DNA of 64,000 bases, taken from the NCBI RefSeq assembly GCF_002954615.1, contig NZ_MSCJ01000001.1:620001-684000 (forward strand). Reading direction: 5' to 3'. The position numbers and the translations under genes were made by a program. Within the stretch, counting starts at the first letter, position 1, and every line of letters starts with the position of its first letter. The notes beneath the pieces are model-generated. The model did not search any database. It saw nothing but the letters and a program-made list of their open reading frames with translations, and was not told where the DNA came from. Positions 26,347-34,710 of this stretch are shown here, in pieces. The stretch comes from Photobacterium angustum. GTDB taxonomy: Bacteria > Pseudomonadota > Gammaproteobacteria > Enterobacterales > Vibrionaceae.

Positions 26347-27609
26347 TTAAAAAATGTAATTAACTTGTGCGGCACCGATGAAAGCATCGCTGGTTGCGGT
26401 GAAGCTATCACCTGCTTCAGTAAATGTGCCGTCTTTGCCGTAGACATAACTAACACCTAGATCAAAACTTAATTGTTCGTTGTATTTATAGCTTGCTCCT
26501 GCGGAGTACCAGAAGCGGTCAGTATCTGGAATACTTAATGTTGCTTTACCGCCTTGCTCATCGTAAGCAAAGCCGGCACGTAGGGTGACTTGTGGATTAA
26601 GATTGTATGTACTACCAATAGCCCAGCGGAATGCATCGTCATATTTTTCTTCTTTCAATAAGCAGACCCCGGGTAATTGCCCCCCAAAGTTACATTCACT
26701 GCTGGTGGCCTTTAGCTCAGTAAATTTACTCCATTGAGTCCAAAAAATACTGTAGTGTACTGCTAATTGATTATTGAGTTGGTGAAAGCCTGAAAACTCA
26801 GCGGTAGCAGGAAGTGGTGCTGCAAGTTTTGCATCAATGGTTGAACCACGGCGATTGGCACCGAGAACTTGGCCTGAGTAATCAGTGAAGTCACCGTCAA
26901 AATCGAGATCAACTTGTGAGCGGTAAGCTAAGCCAAAACGGTTATTCTCATCAATTTCAAATAGCGTGCCTATATTCCAGCCAAATGCCCATGTTTCCCC
27001 TTCCATATTAATAGTTTTGTCGCTGGGCTTTATTGTAGGATAAAACGGTAGTGCGTTCTTACCATAGTGGCGGTACAGTTCAGCTTGTGCATAAACAGCA
27101 CTAACGCCAACACCGATGCTCCATTGGTCATTGAGTTTATAGGCGACACTTGGGTTTAAATTTACGGTAAGAAGTGAGGTTTTACCTGCTGATGTTCCGT
27201 CATAAAAATCATCAGGGTAATCGGTTGTAACCCCGTAATTAGAGAATAAAGACATACCCCAAGACAAACGATCATTAATCGGCTGAACAAAGTAAGTTGA
27301 AGGAACAAATGCCAGAGGCGCGACATCTTCGGCTGTTTGTTCACCAGTTGGTGCATCATGTGCAGTGACATCAATATTAGGTAAAACAAGACTTCCTTGT
27401 GCAGAAATAGCCATTTTATCGAACTTTGTCATGCTTGCAGGGTTGCGTGCGAGAACACCAGGGTTATCAGCAATAGCTGCTTCACCTGCAAATGCACGCC
27501 CTAAACCCGTTGCAGATTGTTCTGAAACTTGGAAACCAGCCGAGTATGCCTGCGTTGAAAGTAATGCAGTGGTTACGGCAATGGTGAGATAACGTTTTTT
27601 TACGGACAT
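26347..27609 (-). CDS. fadL: FadL-type outer membrane long-chain fatty acid channel
   Basis: A 420-residue beta-barrel with a Sec signal (MSVKKRYLTIAVTTALLSTQ, cleavage near AYSA). The mature N-terminus GFQVSEQSATGLGRAFAGEAA and ARNPASMTKF (the NPA motif) are FadL hallmarks: the N-terminal hatch plugs the barrel and lets fatty acids diffuse laterally. The C-terminus ends in an aromatic residue (VNYIF), as needed for BAM insertion. GAGAGGC precedes the ATG. It is first in an operon with volA, so lipase-released fatty acids would be taken up by this channel. Confidence 0.93.
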   Translation of the reverse strand: MSVKKRYLTIAVTTALLSTQAYSAGFQVSEQSATGLGRAFAGEAAIADNPGVLARNPASMTKFDKMAISAQGSLVLPNIDVTAHDAPTGEQTAEDVAPLAFVPSTYFVQPINDRLSWGMSLFSNYGVTTDYPDDFYDGTSAGKTSLLTVNLNPSVAYKLNDQWSIGVGVSAVYAQAELYRHYGKNALPFYPTIKPSDKTINMEGETWAFGWNIGTLFEIDENNRFGLAYRSQVDLDFDGDFTDYSGQVLGANRRGSTIDAKLAAPLPATAEFSGFHQLNNQLAVHYSIFWTQWSKFTELKATSSECNFGGQLPGVCLLKEEKYDDAFRWAIGSTYNLNPQVTLRAGFAYDEQGGKATLSIPDTDRFWYSAGASYKYNEQLSFDLGVSYVYGKDGTFTEAGDSFTATSDAFIGAAQVNYIF

Positions 27610-27826
27610 TATACTGCCTCTCTATGTGTTGTTATTTAGCTTCTTATTCGTCCCTGAAAGGAAAAACAAAGATTAAGTACAAGAGTCAGTATAAGACTGG
27701 ATTTCATTAATGTTAATTAAATGTAACGTAAAAATTAATGCAAATTTCATGTATTTAACATGTTTTTATATCAAGCGTTTAAAACGTTTAATTTAAAAAT
27801 CTATAAATAAAAAAAAGATAAAAAAA

Positions 27827-27848
27827 AAGCTCATAAAAATATGAGCTT
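27827..27848 (-). terminator. terminator after rnt
   Basis: AAGCTCAT (27827-27834) pairs with ATGAGCTT (27841-27848). The run of eight As at 27821-27828 becomes the T tract on the minus strand. Confidence 0.85.
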
Positions 27849-27883
27849 AGAGGGGATCGTTGTAGTTTAGATGGGCGGTGAAT

Positions 27884-28549
27884 TTATTTGCTTTCTATTT
27901 CTTCTGTTTGAGGTGCCATTAAAGGCCAGCCACCTAACTTTTTCCATTTGTTAACTATTTCACAAAATAGCTCAGCGGTACGCTCTGTATCATAAAGCGC
28001 TGAATGTGCTTCACGATTGTCAAATGGGATATTTGCCGTTTGACATGCTTTCGCTAATACCGTTTGACCAAATGCAAGTCCACTTAATGCGGCTGTATCA
28101 AAAGTTGCAAATGGGTGGAAAGGGTTACGCTTTAATTTTGCACGTTCAGATGCCGCCATAACAAAGCTGTGATCAAACGTTGCATTGTGTGCAACCATTA
28201 TGGCACGAGAACAATCAGAAGCTTTTTGTTCTTTACGGATCTGCTTATAGATTTCTTTTAAAGCGTGCTCTTCAGATACCGCACCACGTAATGGACTAAA
28301 AGGGTCACGGATCCCATTAAAGTCCAAAGCTTCTTTGTGTAAAATCGCGCCTTCAAAAGGAGATACATGGAAGTGGATTGTTGTTGCTGGCTTTAGCCAT
28401 CCATCTTCATCCATTTGTAATGTAACGGCACAGATTTCAAGTAATGCATCTGTTTTAGCGTTAAATCCCGCGGTTTCTACATCAATGACGACGGGAAAGT
28501 AGCCGCGAAAGCGACTTTTTAATGTGTTGAATTCGTTATCTTGGCTCAT
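27884..28549 (-). CDS. rnt: ribonuclease T
   Basis: RNase T is a DEDD 3'-5' exonuclease that trims the CCA end of tRNA and the 3' ends of stable RNAs. The 221 residues contain all acidic motifs: VIDVETAGF (Exo I), [10 protein letters not shown] (Exo II) and [16 protein letters not shown] (Exo III with catalytic histidine). Length is slightly above the E. coli protein. It diverges from motY, an arrangement also known in Vibrio. Confidence 0.96.
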   Translation of the reverse strand: MSQDNEFNTLKSRFRGYFPVVIDVETAGFNAKTDALLEICAVTLQMDEDGWLKPATTIHFHVSPFEGAILHKEALDFNGIRDPFSPLRGAVSEEHALKEIYKQIRKEQKASDCSRAIMVAHNATFDHSFVMAASERAKLKRNPFHPFATFDTAALSGLAFGQTVLAKACQTANIPFDNREAHSALYDTERTAELFCEIVNKWKKLGGWPLMAPQTEEIESK

Positions 28550-28676
28550 AACACTGCTGTCAAAATAAAGGAATGGGCTATTATGTCAGATCCATTCCTT
28601 GATACCAATTTGATCTGATGTATAAACAAAAATGGCCTGTCTCTTTTTGCTTAATGTGAAACGGGTTCTGAATCGT

Positions 28677-28703
28677 TAAAGCAAAGGATGTTATGGTCGA
28701 TAT
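28677..28703 (+). promoter_or_regulatory. sigma-28 (FliA)-type promoter for motY
   Basis: TAAA at 28677-28680, a 15-bp spacer, then GTCGATAT at 28696-28703. The consensus is TAAA-N15-GCCGATAA, so the -35 and spacer are perfect and 6 of 8 bases of the -10 match. It lies 74 bp before the motY ATG, as expected for a late flagellar gene. Confidence 0.65.
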
Positions 28704-28777
28704 AAAGAGAGGATTAATTTGTATCAATTAAAAGTCAGCCTTTATATTTCGAGAAGTTAGATTAAGACATTTGGATA

Positions 28778-29671
28778 ATGACATTTCTTATTTTTAAAAA
28801 ATGGCCTAGGTCATTGTATATATTGATTTTATTGTCTTCATTGCCAAGTTGGGCGGGGAAGCAATATATCGCATCACCTAATCAGTCACAGTGGAATGTT
28901 ATTGTTGATACGCCGCTAGAGTGTCGTTTGTCACATCATATACCGGGTTACGGTGACGGTGAGTTCGTAGCACGTTCCAGCAAAAAACAATCTGTTGCCT
29001 TTGAATTAAAAATGTATCGTCCGATGGGAGAAACACGAAACGTCCGTCTAACTTCTATGCCTGCTCGTTGGATGCCTGGTGATTCAGCAAATACCATGAC
29101 AAGGCTTAAATTTTTTAAGCAGTTTGATGGCTATATTCAAGGGAAAACGGTGTGGAATATGCTTGCTGAATTAGAAGATGGGCGAAATCCTACATTTATG
29201 TATCAAGATTGGCAGCGACAAAATCGCTCATTAGAGGTTGGATTATCTGCCGTTGCGTTTCAAAAAGGTTATCAATCATTTAGCCAATGTCTGAGTAAGT
29301 TATTACCTTATGGATTTGAAGATATCGCATTTTCTGTCCTCCACTATAGTGAAAATAGCGACACATTAAATAAAATATCACAACAACGTCTTGCTCAAAT
29401 TGCCGACTTTGTTCGCTATTCTGACGATATTGATTTGGTTTTAGTTGCAGCGTTTAATGACTCTATTGCTGGTACTACGGAAAGCCAAGAGATGTCAGAA
29501 CGACGAGCGGAAAAACTACGTCAATATTTTCAATCATTAGGGTTACCTGCCGAGCGTGTTCAAGTGGAAGCATACGGTAAGCGGCGTCCTATTGCTGATA
29601 ACTCAACCCCTATGGGACGAAATTTAAATCGTCGAGTTGTGATTTCATTAGGACAAAGTCCGATTTATTAA
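28778..29671 (+). CDS. motY: sodium-driven flagellar motor protein MotY (T ring)
   Basis: MotY forms the periplasmic T ring with MotX at the base of the sodium-driven polar flagellum and anchors the PomAB stator. The 297 residues have a signal peptide ending near LPSWA, an N-terminal MotX/basal-body binding domain, and a C-terminal OmpA-like peptidoglycan-binding domain (about 180-290) with SEMSERRAEKLRQYF-like sequence, VEAYGKRRPIADN and GRNLNRRVVISL. A sigma-28-type promoter lies upstream. It diverges from rnt. Its presence implies a sodium-driven flagellum. Confidence 0.95.
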   Translation: MTFLIFKKWPRSLYILILLSSLPSWAGKQYIASPNQSQWNVIVDTPLECRLSHHIPGYGDGEFVARSSKKQSVAFELKMYRPMGETRNVRLTSMPARWMPGDSANTMTRLKFFKQFDGYIQGKTVWNMLAELEDGRNPTFMYQDWQRQNRSLEVGLSAVAFQKGYQSFSQCLSKLLPYGFEDIAFSVLHYSENSDTLNKISQQRLAQIADFVRYSDDIDLVLVAAFNDSIAGTTESQEMSERRAEKLRQYFQSLGLPAERVQVEAYGKRRPIADNSTPMGRNLNRRVVISLGQSPIY

Positions 29672-29696
29672 TCAGTAATGGAAAGTGGGTGGGATG

Positions 29697-29736
29697 AGGC
29701 TCGTTATTATCGAATGATATAACGAGCCTTATTTTT
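29697..29736 (+). terminator. terminator after motY
   Basis: AGGCTCGTTAT (29697-29707) pairs with ATAACGAGCCT (29719-29729) and is followed by TATTTTTATT. Confidence 0.85.
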
Positions 29737-29737
29737 A

Positions 29738-30181
29738 TTAATGCAGTTTAAAGGAAGCAATTAGCTCACAACTTGAATAGTTGTTAATGGCTTTTACTTG
29801 ATTAGCAATAGCAGGGTTTGGGTGTCGTTTCAAAAAACCAATTAATGCAGATTGGCAACACCCCAAAGAATTTATATAGCTGTGGCATTGCGTTTGTTTG
29901 CACTGTGGGATCAATGCAATAACTTGTTCAGAGGCAAGTTGTAAATATTTTAGCTCGTAGTCTGGATCGCCATGTTGTCGCCAAAAATTAGCAAGGTTAT
30001 GGCAAGAAACGACTTTCATCGTTAAGAGATCTGTTAGTTGTTCGGTGTCAGTTGAATCTGCCTTGATTTCCTGAGCAATAGATAAGGCGAGTTGATAATG
30101 AACAATAGACATCAAAGGGTTATTGTTAGTCTTAGCATCATCAGCCATTAAGGTGTGTCTTTCCCACTCTGAAATATCCAT
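29738..30181 (-). CDS. DUF2753-like protein of unknown function
   Basis: A 147-residue, mostly helical, soluble protein that begins MDISEWERHTLMADDAKTNN. It reads like a short TPR-type fold (NPLMSIVHYQLALSIAQEI, NLANFWRQHGDPDYELKYLQ) with a cysteine-rich C-terminal half (CKQTQCHSYINSLGCCQSAL). I recall this as the DUF2753 family found beside motY in Vibrionaceae, but function is unknown. The ribosome binding site is AAAGGA. It lies 34 bp downstream of sodA on the same strand and may be cotranscribed with it. Confidence 0.65.
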   Translation of the reverse strand: MDISEWERHTLMADDAKTNNNPLMSIVHYQLALSIAQEIKADSTDTEQLTDLLTMKVVSCHNLANFWRQHGDPDYELKYLQLASEQVIALIPQCKQTQCHSYINSLGCCQSALIGFLKRHPNPAIANQVKAINNYSSCELIASFKLH

Positions 30182-30215
30182 GTCATTATCCTTTGTAAGT
30201 GGTATTGCTTTGCGG

Positions 30216-30830
30216 TTAGAAAGCCTGTAACGCGCTAAGGTAGTTTATCTCAACTTGTTCCCAGTCGACTAAGTGCCACCATGCATCAATGTAATCGGGA
30301 CGGACGTTTTGGTAACTCAAGTAGTAAGCATGTTCCCATACATCAAGCGCAAGAATTGGAGTACCTTGTACTGTTACCGTATCCATTAACGGGTTGTCTT
30401 GATTCGGCGTTGCCGAGATCTCAAGGCGTCCATCTACGACAGAGAGCCAAATAAATCCGGCACCAAAATGATTGGCAGCTAATGTTGAAAATGTCTCTTT
30501 GAACTTAGCAAAACTTTCAAAATGGGCATTAATTGCTTCTGCAAGCAAACCTGATGGATGGCGAACGCCTTCGGGTGACATACATTGCCAATAGAGATTG
30601 TGATTATAGAAACCACCGCCATTATTACGAACCGCAGCTGGATATTGAGATATATTGCTTAAAATGGTCTCAATGGTCTGGTCAGTAAGATCTGTATTTT
30701 CAATTGCAGCGATAAACTTATCAAAATAACCTCTATGGTGTTTGCTATAGTGGATCTCAACAGTTTTTGCATCAAGATAAGGTTCTAATGCATTAAAGTC
30801 ATAGGGTAGTTGTGGGAATAAATGTTTCAT
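30216..30830 (-). CDS. sodA: superoxide dismutase, Mn-type
   Basis: The second cytoplasmic superoxide dismutase, 204 residues. Ligands are His27 (IHYSKHH), the histidine in GGGFYNHNLYW, and Asp and His in DVWEHAYYL. The GGGFYNH motif, together with glutamine in ISATPNQDNPLMD, is the manganese-type arrangement, the reverse of SodB at 20941-21531. A strong Fur box upstream suggests it is made when iron is scarce and the Fe enzyme cannot be loaded. AGGTATAATTT precedes the ATG. Confidence 0.92.
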   Translation of the reverse strand: MKHLFPQLPYDFNALEPYLDAKTVEIHYSKHHRGYFDKFIAAIENTDLTDQTIETILSNISQYPAAVRNNGGGFYNHNLYWQCMSPEGVRHPSGLLAEAINAHFESFAKFKETFSTLAANHFGAGFIWLSVVDGRLEISATPNQDNPLMDTVTVQGTPILALDVWEHAYYLSYQNVRPDYIDAWWHLVDWEQVEINYLSALQAF

Positions 30831-30868
30831 AAATTATACCTAGTAAAAAACGTTAACTAGATATTAAT

Positions 30869-30887
30869 GATAATTATTATCATTATC
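30869..30887. promoter_or_regulatory. Fur box upstream of sodA
   Basis: GATAATTATTATCATTATC matches 17 of 19 bases of the Fur consensus GATAATGATAATCATTATC. It ends 38 bp before the sodA ATG, in a position to block transcription when iron is plentiful. Confidence 0.8.
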
Positions 30888-31010
30888 AACCGCTGTTTTG
30901 TATGGATATTAATGAATTTTTAGCTTTGAAATTATGAATTTGATGATTAGTTAACAAAGAATTTATGGTTTTTGGTTATGATTTACATTGTTTAGATAAG
31001 GATTTTCGTT

Positions 31011-31460
31011 ATGAATAAAGTTGTTTTAATAGCTGTTGTTGTATTAGTTGCGGTAGGTGTGGGTATTTTCAGTGTGAGTACATTAACTGAAAAAGCAGCG
31101 AATGAGACGACAAAAAAAGTATTAAAAGAAGTGGTGAGTGCTGATTTAGCACCTGTCGCAAAAGCTATTGGTAAGCTAGAAGCCTGTGAATCTGGTGCAA
31201 CTGCAGAGTTAGAAGCCTTAGGCCATACTGCAACACCATTAGGTCGTAGCCTAGCTTATATTGCTTTAGCACAGAATAGTTATTTGATGGATGATGTAGA
31301 TAAAGCGCGAGTGGAATTGCAGCAAGCGATTGATGCAAGTACAGATAAACCCTCAGTAGAAGAACGTAATGAGATGTTTGCCAAGTTGGGTGAAGGCGCA
31401 AAACAAATGGCAGAAAAGCGTAAAGCATACGGCTTTAAAGTAAATTGTGAACCACTTTAA
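31011..31460 (+). CDS. small membrane-anchored protein of unknown function
   Basis: A 149-residue protein with an N-terminal signal anchor (MNKVVLIAVVVLVAVGVGIF) and a helical, alanine- and glutamate-rich periplasmic domain. Two cysteines (LEACESG and VNCEPL) could form a disulphide linking the ends of the domain. The pattern RSLAYIALAQNSYLMDDVDKARVELQQAI looks like one TPR-type helical hairpin. AAGGATTTTCGTT precedes the ATG. I do not recognise the family. It is monocistronic with a terminator, between sodA and the convergent nth. Confidence 0.8.
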   Translation: MNKVVLIAVVVLVAVGVGIFSVSTLTEKAANETTKKVLKEVVSADLAPVAKAIGKLEACESGATAELEALGHTATPLGRSLAYIALAQNSYLMDDVDKARVELQQAIDASTDKPSVEERNEMFAKLGEGAKQMAEKRKAYGFKVNCEPL

Positions 31461-31478
31461 TGGCTGATAGTAGAGACG

Positions 31479-31505
31479 AAAAAGGAGCGATTAAGCTCCT
31501 TTTTT
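31479..31505. terminator. bidirectional terminator between the 31011 gene and nth
   Basis: AAAAAGGAGC (31479-31488) pairs with GCTCCTTTTT (31495-31504), with T and A runs on opposite sides. Confidence 0.85.
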
Positions 31506-31526
31506 ACTGCGTCAAATATAATCTAA

Positions 31527-32162
31527 TTAGATTTCTACTTTATCTTTGTACTCACAAAGATCCTCGATTAAGCAACTGCCACAGCGTGGTTTTCTTGCAA
31601 TGCAGGTATAGCGTCCGTGTAAAATTAACCAATGGTGAACATCGACTTTAAATTCTTTTGGTACGACTTTTAAAAGCTTTTCTTCAACTTGGTCAACATT
31701 TTTCCCCATTGCAAATTTAGTTCTATTACAAACTCGGAATATATGAGTATCCACTGCAATTGTCGGCCATCCAAATGCCGTATTTAAAACAACATTTGCT
31801 GTCTTTCGACCAACCCCTGGTAGTGCTTCTAATGCTTCTCGGTTTTCAGGGATCTCGCCATTATGTTTATCTAAGAGAATACGGCAGGTTTTAATGACAT
31901 TTTCTGCTTTAGAATTAAATAACCCAATGGTTTTTATATATTCTTTAACGCCGTCAACACCTAAGTCGTAAATAGCTTGAGGGGTATTTGCAACAGGATA
32001 AAGTTTATCGGTTGCTTTATTTACGCTGACATCGGTGGCTTGGGCTGAGAGTAACACCGCAATCAATAACTCGAAAGGTGTGCTCCAATGAAGCTCTGTT
32101 TCCGGGTGTGGGTTTTCAGCGCGTAAACGTTCAAGAATTTGGACGCGTTTTTGATTATTCAT
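31527..32162 (-). CDS. nth: endonuclease III
   Basis: Nth is a bifunctional DNA glycosylase and AP lyase that removes oxidised pyrimidines. The 211 residues show the helix-hairpin-helix LPGVGRKTANVVL with the catalytic lysine, the catalytic aspartate in VDTHIFRVCNR, and the C-terminal [4Fe-4S] ligands in C-IARKPR-C-GS-C-LIEDL-C (C-x6-C-x2-C-x5-C). Length is standard. It lies downstream of the rnf operon on the same strand, an arrangement shared with E. coli, but a terminator separates them. Confidence 0.97.
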   Translation of the reverse strand: MNNQKRVQILERLRAENPHPETELHWSTPFELLIAVLLSAQATDVSVNKATDKLYPVANTPQAIYDLGVDGVKEYIKTIGLFNSKAENVIKTCRILLDKHNGEIPENREALEALPGVGRKTANVVLNTAFGWPTIAVDTHIFRVCNRTKFAMGKNVDQVEEKLLKVVPKEFKVDVHHWLILHGRYTCIARKPRCGSCLIEDLCEYKDKVEI

Positions 32163-32272
32163 TTTCTATTCCAAATAAGGCTTATTGCAATATAAGTAGG
32201 GAGTGACAGAGTGAGCATCTGTCGTTGCAATTAAGCATTTTACTATTCCATTATTTTGTCGCGATATGTAAT

Positions 32273-32307
32273 AAAAAGAAACCCAATAAGCATGATACTT
32301 ATTGGGT
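32273..32307 (-). terminator. terminator after the rnf operon
   Basis: ACCCAATAAG (32281-32290) pairs with CTTATTGGGT (32298-32307). On the minus strand the stem is followed by TTCTTTTTAT. Confidence 0.85.
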
Positions 32308-32314
32308 TTGAGCC

Positions 32315-33013
32315 TTAGTCTACGCTAGTGACGCGAGCACGTTCAACCGTTGGCTTTGATTCTTCTTTCGGCTGTTTTTGTTGACGGCGTTTATCAATCA
32401 CATTTTTGGCCGCAATCATCAAACCGACACCTAGAAAGGCACCCGGTGGTAACATTGCAAGCAAGAACCCTGAATCAAAATGGAATACTTGGATTCGTAA
32501 AACTGATGCCCAGCTTCCTAGTAGGCGATCAGCACCATCAAACAAGGTTCCTTTGCTCAATAATTCTCGCATTGCACCAAGGATGAATAGCGCAGATGTC
32601 ATGCCTAACCCCATCCATAAACCATCGAGTACTGCTGGTAATGGTGCATTTTTAGAGGCAAAGGCTTCAGCGCGACCAATAATAATACAGTTGGTTACAA
32701 TCAAGGCGATGAAGATCCCTAATGACTTGTATAAACCAAAAGTAAATGCATTCATCAATAACTGTACGCAGGTTACGAGCGAGGCAATGATCATTACAAA
32801 TACTGGGATACGGATCTCTGAGGGTACCCAATGACGAATTAAAGATACTATTAAGTTTGAGCCTATCAGTACTAAAGTCGTCGCAAGCCCCAAACCTAAA
32901 GCATTTGTCACCGTTGATGAAACGGCAAGTAAAGGACATAGGCCGAGAAGCTGAACAATGGTCGGGTTATTTAGCCATAAGCCATTTGCCATCAATTCTT
33001 TATTAGTTGTCAT
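32315..33013 (-). CDS. rnfE: Rnf/Rsx complex subunit E
   Basis: RnfE is one of the integral membrane subunits of the Rnf complex, which couples electron flow between ferredoxin and NADH to Na+ or H+ transport. I start at ATG 33011-33013 (232 residues, [17 protein letters not shown]), one base after the rnfG stop, with AGGTGA upstream; a TTG at 33034 would be seven codons longer. Conserved RnfA/E-type blocks are [20 protein letters not shown] and [20 protein letters not shown] with the iron-cluster cysteines. The C-terminal tail is charged. Confidence 0.94.
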   Translation of the reverse strand: MTTNKELMANGLWLNNPTIVQLLGLCPLLAVSSTVTNALGLGLATTLVLIGSNLIVSLIRHWVPSEIRIPVFVMIIASLVTCVQLLMNAFTFGLYKSLGIFIALIVTNCIIIGRAEAFASKNAPLPAVLDGLWMGLGMTSALFILGAMRELLSKGTLFDGADRLLGSWASVLRIQVFHFDSGFLLAMLPPGAFLGVGLMIAAKNVIDKRRQQKQPKEESKPTVERARVTSVD

Positions 33014-33014
33014 A

Positions 33015-33647
33015 TCATTCACCTGCACAGTCAAGTGGTTGGTTGATGATTTTATCCTGGTTTTGATCCCAGTATAACGAAATGTTTTTCACTGCTTTGA
33101 CAACTGCTCGTGGTGTTATAGTCGCACCTGTGAATTGATCAAATTCACCACCATCTTTACGCACTTTAAATGATGGATCGTTATCACCGTTTACACGCTT
33201 ACCATTAAAGCTGTAAATCCAGTTACTTACAGTGGTTTCAATTTTATCACCCAATCCTGGTGTTTCGTTTTGTTGTAATACACGAACGCCAGTGATCACG
33301 CCTTTCATGTCTAAACCAACAATAATTTTAATTGCGCCGCTATAACCGTCAGGGGCGATACCTTCAATAGCTACACCAACTGGCTTATTATCTTTTTTAG
33401 CAATATAAGCTGGCATCTGCGCTAATGTACCTAAACGCTTATGATCTCTAACTAAAGTACAACTTTTGTAGAGTAAGTTATCGTGGTTTGCTACGGGAAT
33501 CACTTGGTTTAGAGTGTCCAGTAACTGTAGGCGCTGCTGCTCTGCTATACGATCTTCTGTTAGGTAGTTCGTCAGGGCTACTAGTGCTGTCGCTAAACAC
33601 GCAAAAATTGCAAGAATAGCACCGTTTTTTTTCATTGCATTAAACAT
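33015..33647 (-). CDS. rnfG: Rnf/Rsx complex subunit G (FMN-binding)
   Basis: A 210-residue protein with one N-terminal membrane helix and a periplasmic flavin domain. The covalent FMN attachment motif is FTGATITP, where the last threonine of the S/T-GAT motif carries FMN through a phosphoester bond. [11 protein letters not shown] and the [11 protein letters not shown] stretch are also family signs. RnfG passes electrons on the periplasmic side between RnfD and the rest of the complex. AAGAGAGC precedes the ATG. Confidence 0.95.
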   Translation of the reverse strand: MFNAMKKNGAILAIFACLATALVALTNYLTEDRIAEQQRLQLLDTLNQVIPVANHDNLLYKSCTLVRDHKRLGTLAQMPAYIAKKDNKPVGVAIEGIAPDGYSGAIKIIVGLDMKGVITGVRVLQQNETPGLGDKIETTVSNWIYSFNGKRVNGDNDPSFKVRKDGGEFDQFTGATITPRAVVKAVKNISLYWDQNQDKIINQPLDCAGE

Positions 33648-33661
33648 GGCTGCTCTCTTAA

Positions 33662-34708
33662 TTAGTGCCCGTAAGTACGAGGACGAGTGTAGTAATCAAT
33701 AAGTGGTACACATAAGTTACCAAGTAAAACGGCAAAGGCAACGCCATCTGGGAATCCACCCCATGTGCGGATCAGATAAATCATGACACCGATAAAGCCA
33801 CCAAAAATTAAACGGCCTTTTACCGTTGTTGATGCTGTTACTGGATCGGTGGCAATGAAGAAAGCACCTAACATGGTTGCACCTGAGAATAGGTGGAACA
33901 ATGGAGAGCCGGTTGTATCAGGGTGCACAATGTAAACAAGGCTACTGATCACAAATAGTGACGTTAGCATAGCAACAGGGATATACCATTGAATAACACG
34001 AAGCTTTAATAAGATTAAACCACCAACAAGGAAGCCCATGTTAATCCATTCCCAGCCAATACCAGCAATCGCACCGTAAACAGGTTTTGCCATTGTTTCA
34101 GCTGTTGTAAAGCCTGTGTGTAACGATGTTTTTAGAGTATCTAGCGGTGTTGCCATCGTGTAACCGTCAACTGACATTTTCAGTTGTGGAACACTAAATC
34201 CATCTTGAGTAAAGCCAGTAAAGATTGCATAAATACTATCCATAAAGTTGGCTGGTTGTGCACTCAATGATGCTGGTGGTAACCAGGTTGTCATCTGTAC
34301 TGGGAATGAAATTAGCAGTACGACATAAGCAATCATCGCGGGGTTAAATAGGTTTTGTCCCATACCACCATAAAGGTGTTTTGCAATGACTATCGCAAAG
34401 AACACACCAATAACAGTTAACCACCAAGGTGCTAATGGTGGGATTGATAAACCAATTAATACGCCAGTAAGCAGGGCTGTGTTATCTCTTAAATAAGGTA
34501 CAACTGGACGTTTACGCAGTTTTACAATAATAGCTTCAAATATGATTGCAGAAATAGATGCTAATACAATTTGGATCAGAGTACCGAAACCAAAGAAGTA
34601 GCATTGAGCAATAACGCCAAATACCGAGCATAATATAACTGTACGCATAATAGCGCTGGTGCTTCGGCGGTTATGGTCATGGGGTGAACTGGCAATATTA
34701 AACGCCAC
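33662..34708 (-). CDS. rnfD: Rnf/Rsx complex subunit D (FMN-binding)
   Basis: A 348-residue polytopic subunit similar to NqrB, binding FMN covalently at a threonine in [14 protein letters not shown]. Conserved membrane motifs are [19 protein letters not shown] and [17 protein letters not shown]. The start codon is GTG at 34708, two bases after the rnfC stop, and its Shine-Dalgarno GAGGAAG lies within the end of rnfC; the ORF has no ATG nearby. Translation is therefore likely coupled to rnfC. Confidence 0.95.
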   Translation of the reverse strand: MAFNIASSPHDHNRRSTSAIMRTVILCSVFGVIAQCYFFGFGTLIQIVLASISAIIFEAIIVKLRKRPVVPYLRDNTALLTGVLIGLSIPPLAPWWLTVIGVFFAIVIAKHLYGGMGQNLFNPAMIAYVVLLISFPVQMTTWLPPASLSAQPANFMDSIYAIFTGFTQDGFSVPQLKMSVDGYTMATPLDTLKTSLHTGFTTAETMAKPVYGAIAGIGWEWINMGFLVGGLILLKLRVIQWYIPVAMLTSLFVISSLVYIVHPDTTGSPLFHLFSGATMLGAFFIATDPVTASTTVKGRLIFGGFIGVMIYLIRTWGGFPDGVAFAVLLGNLCVPLIDYYTRPRTYGH

Positions 34709-34710
34709 GG

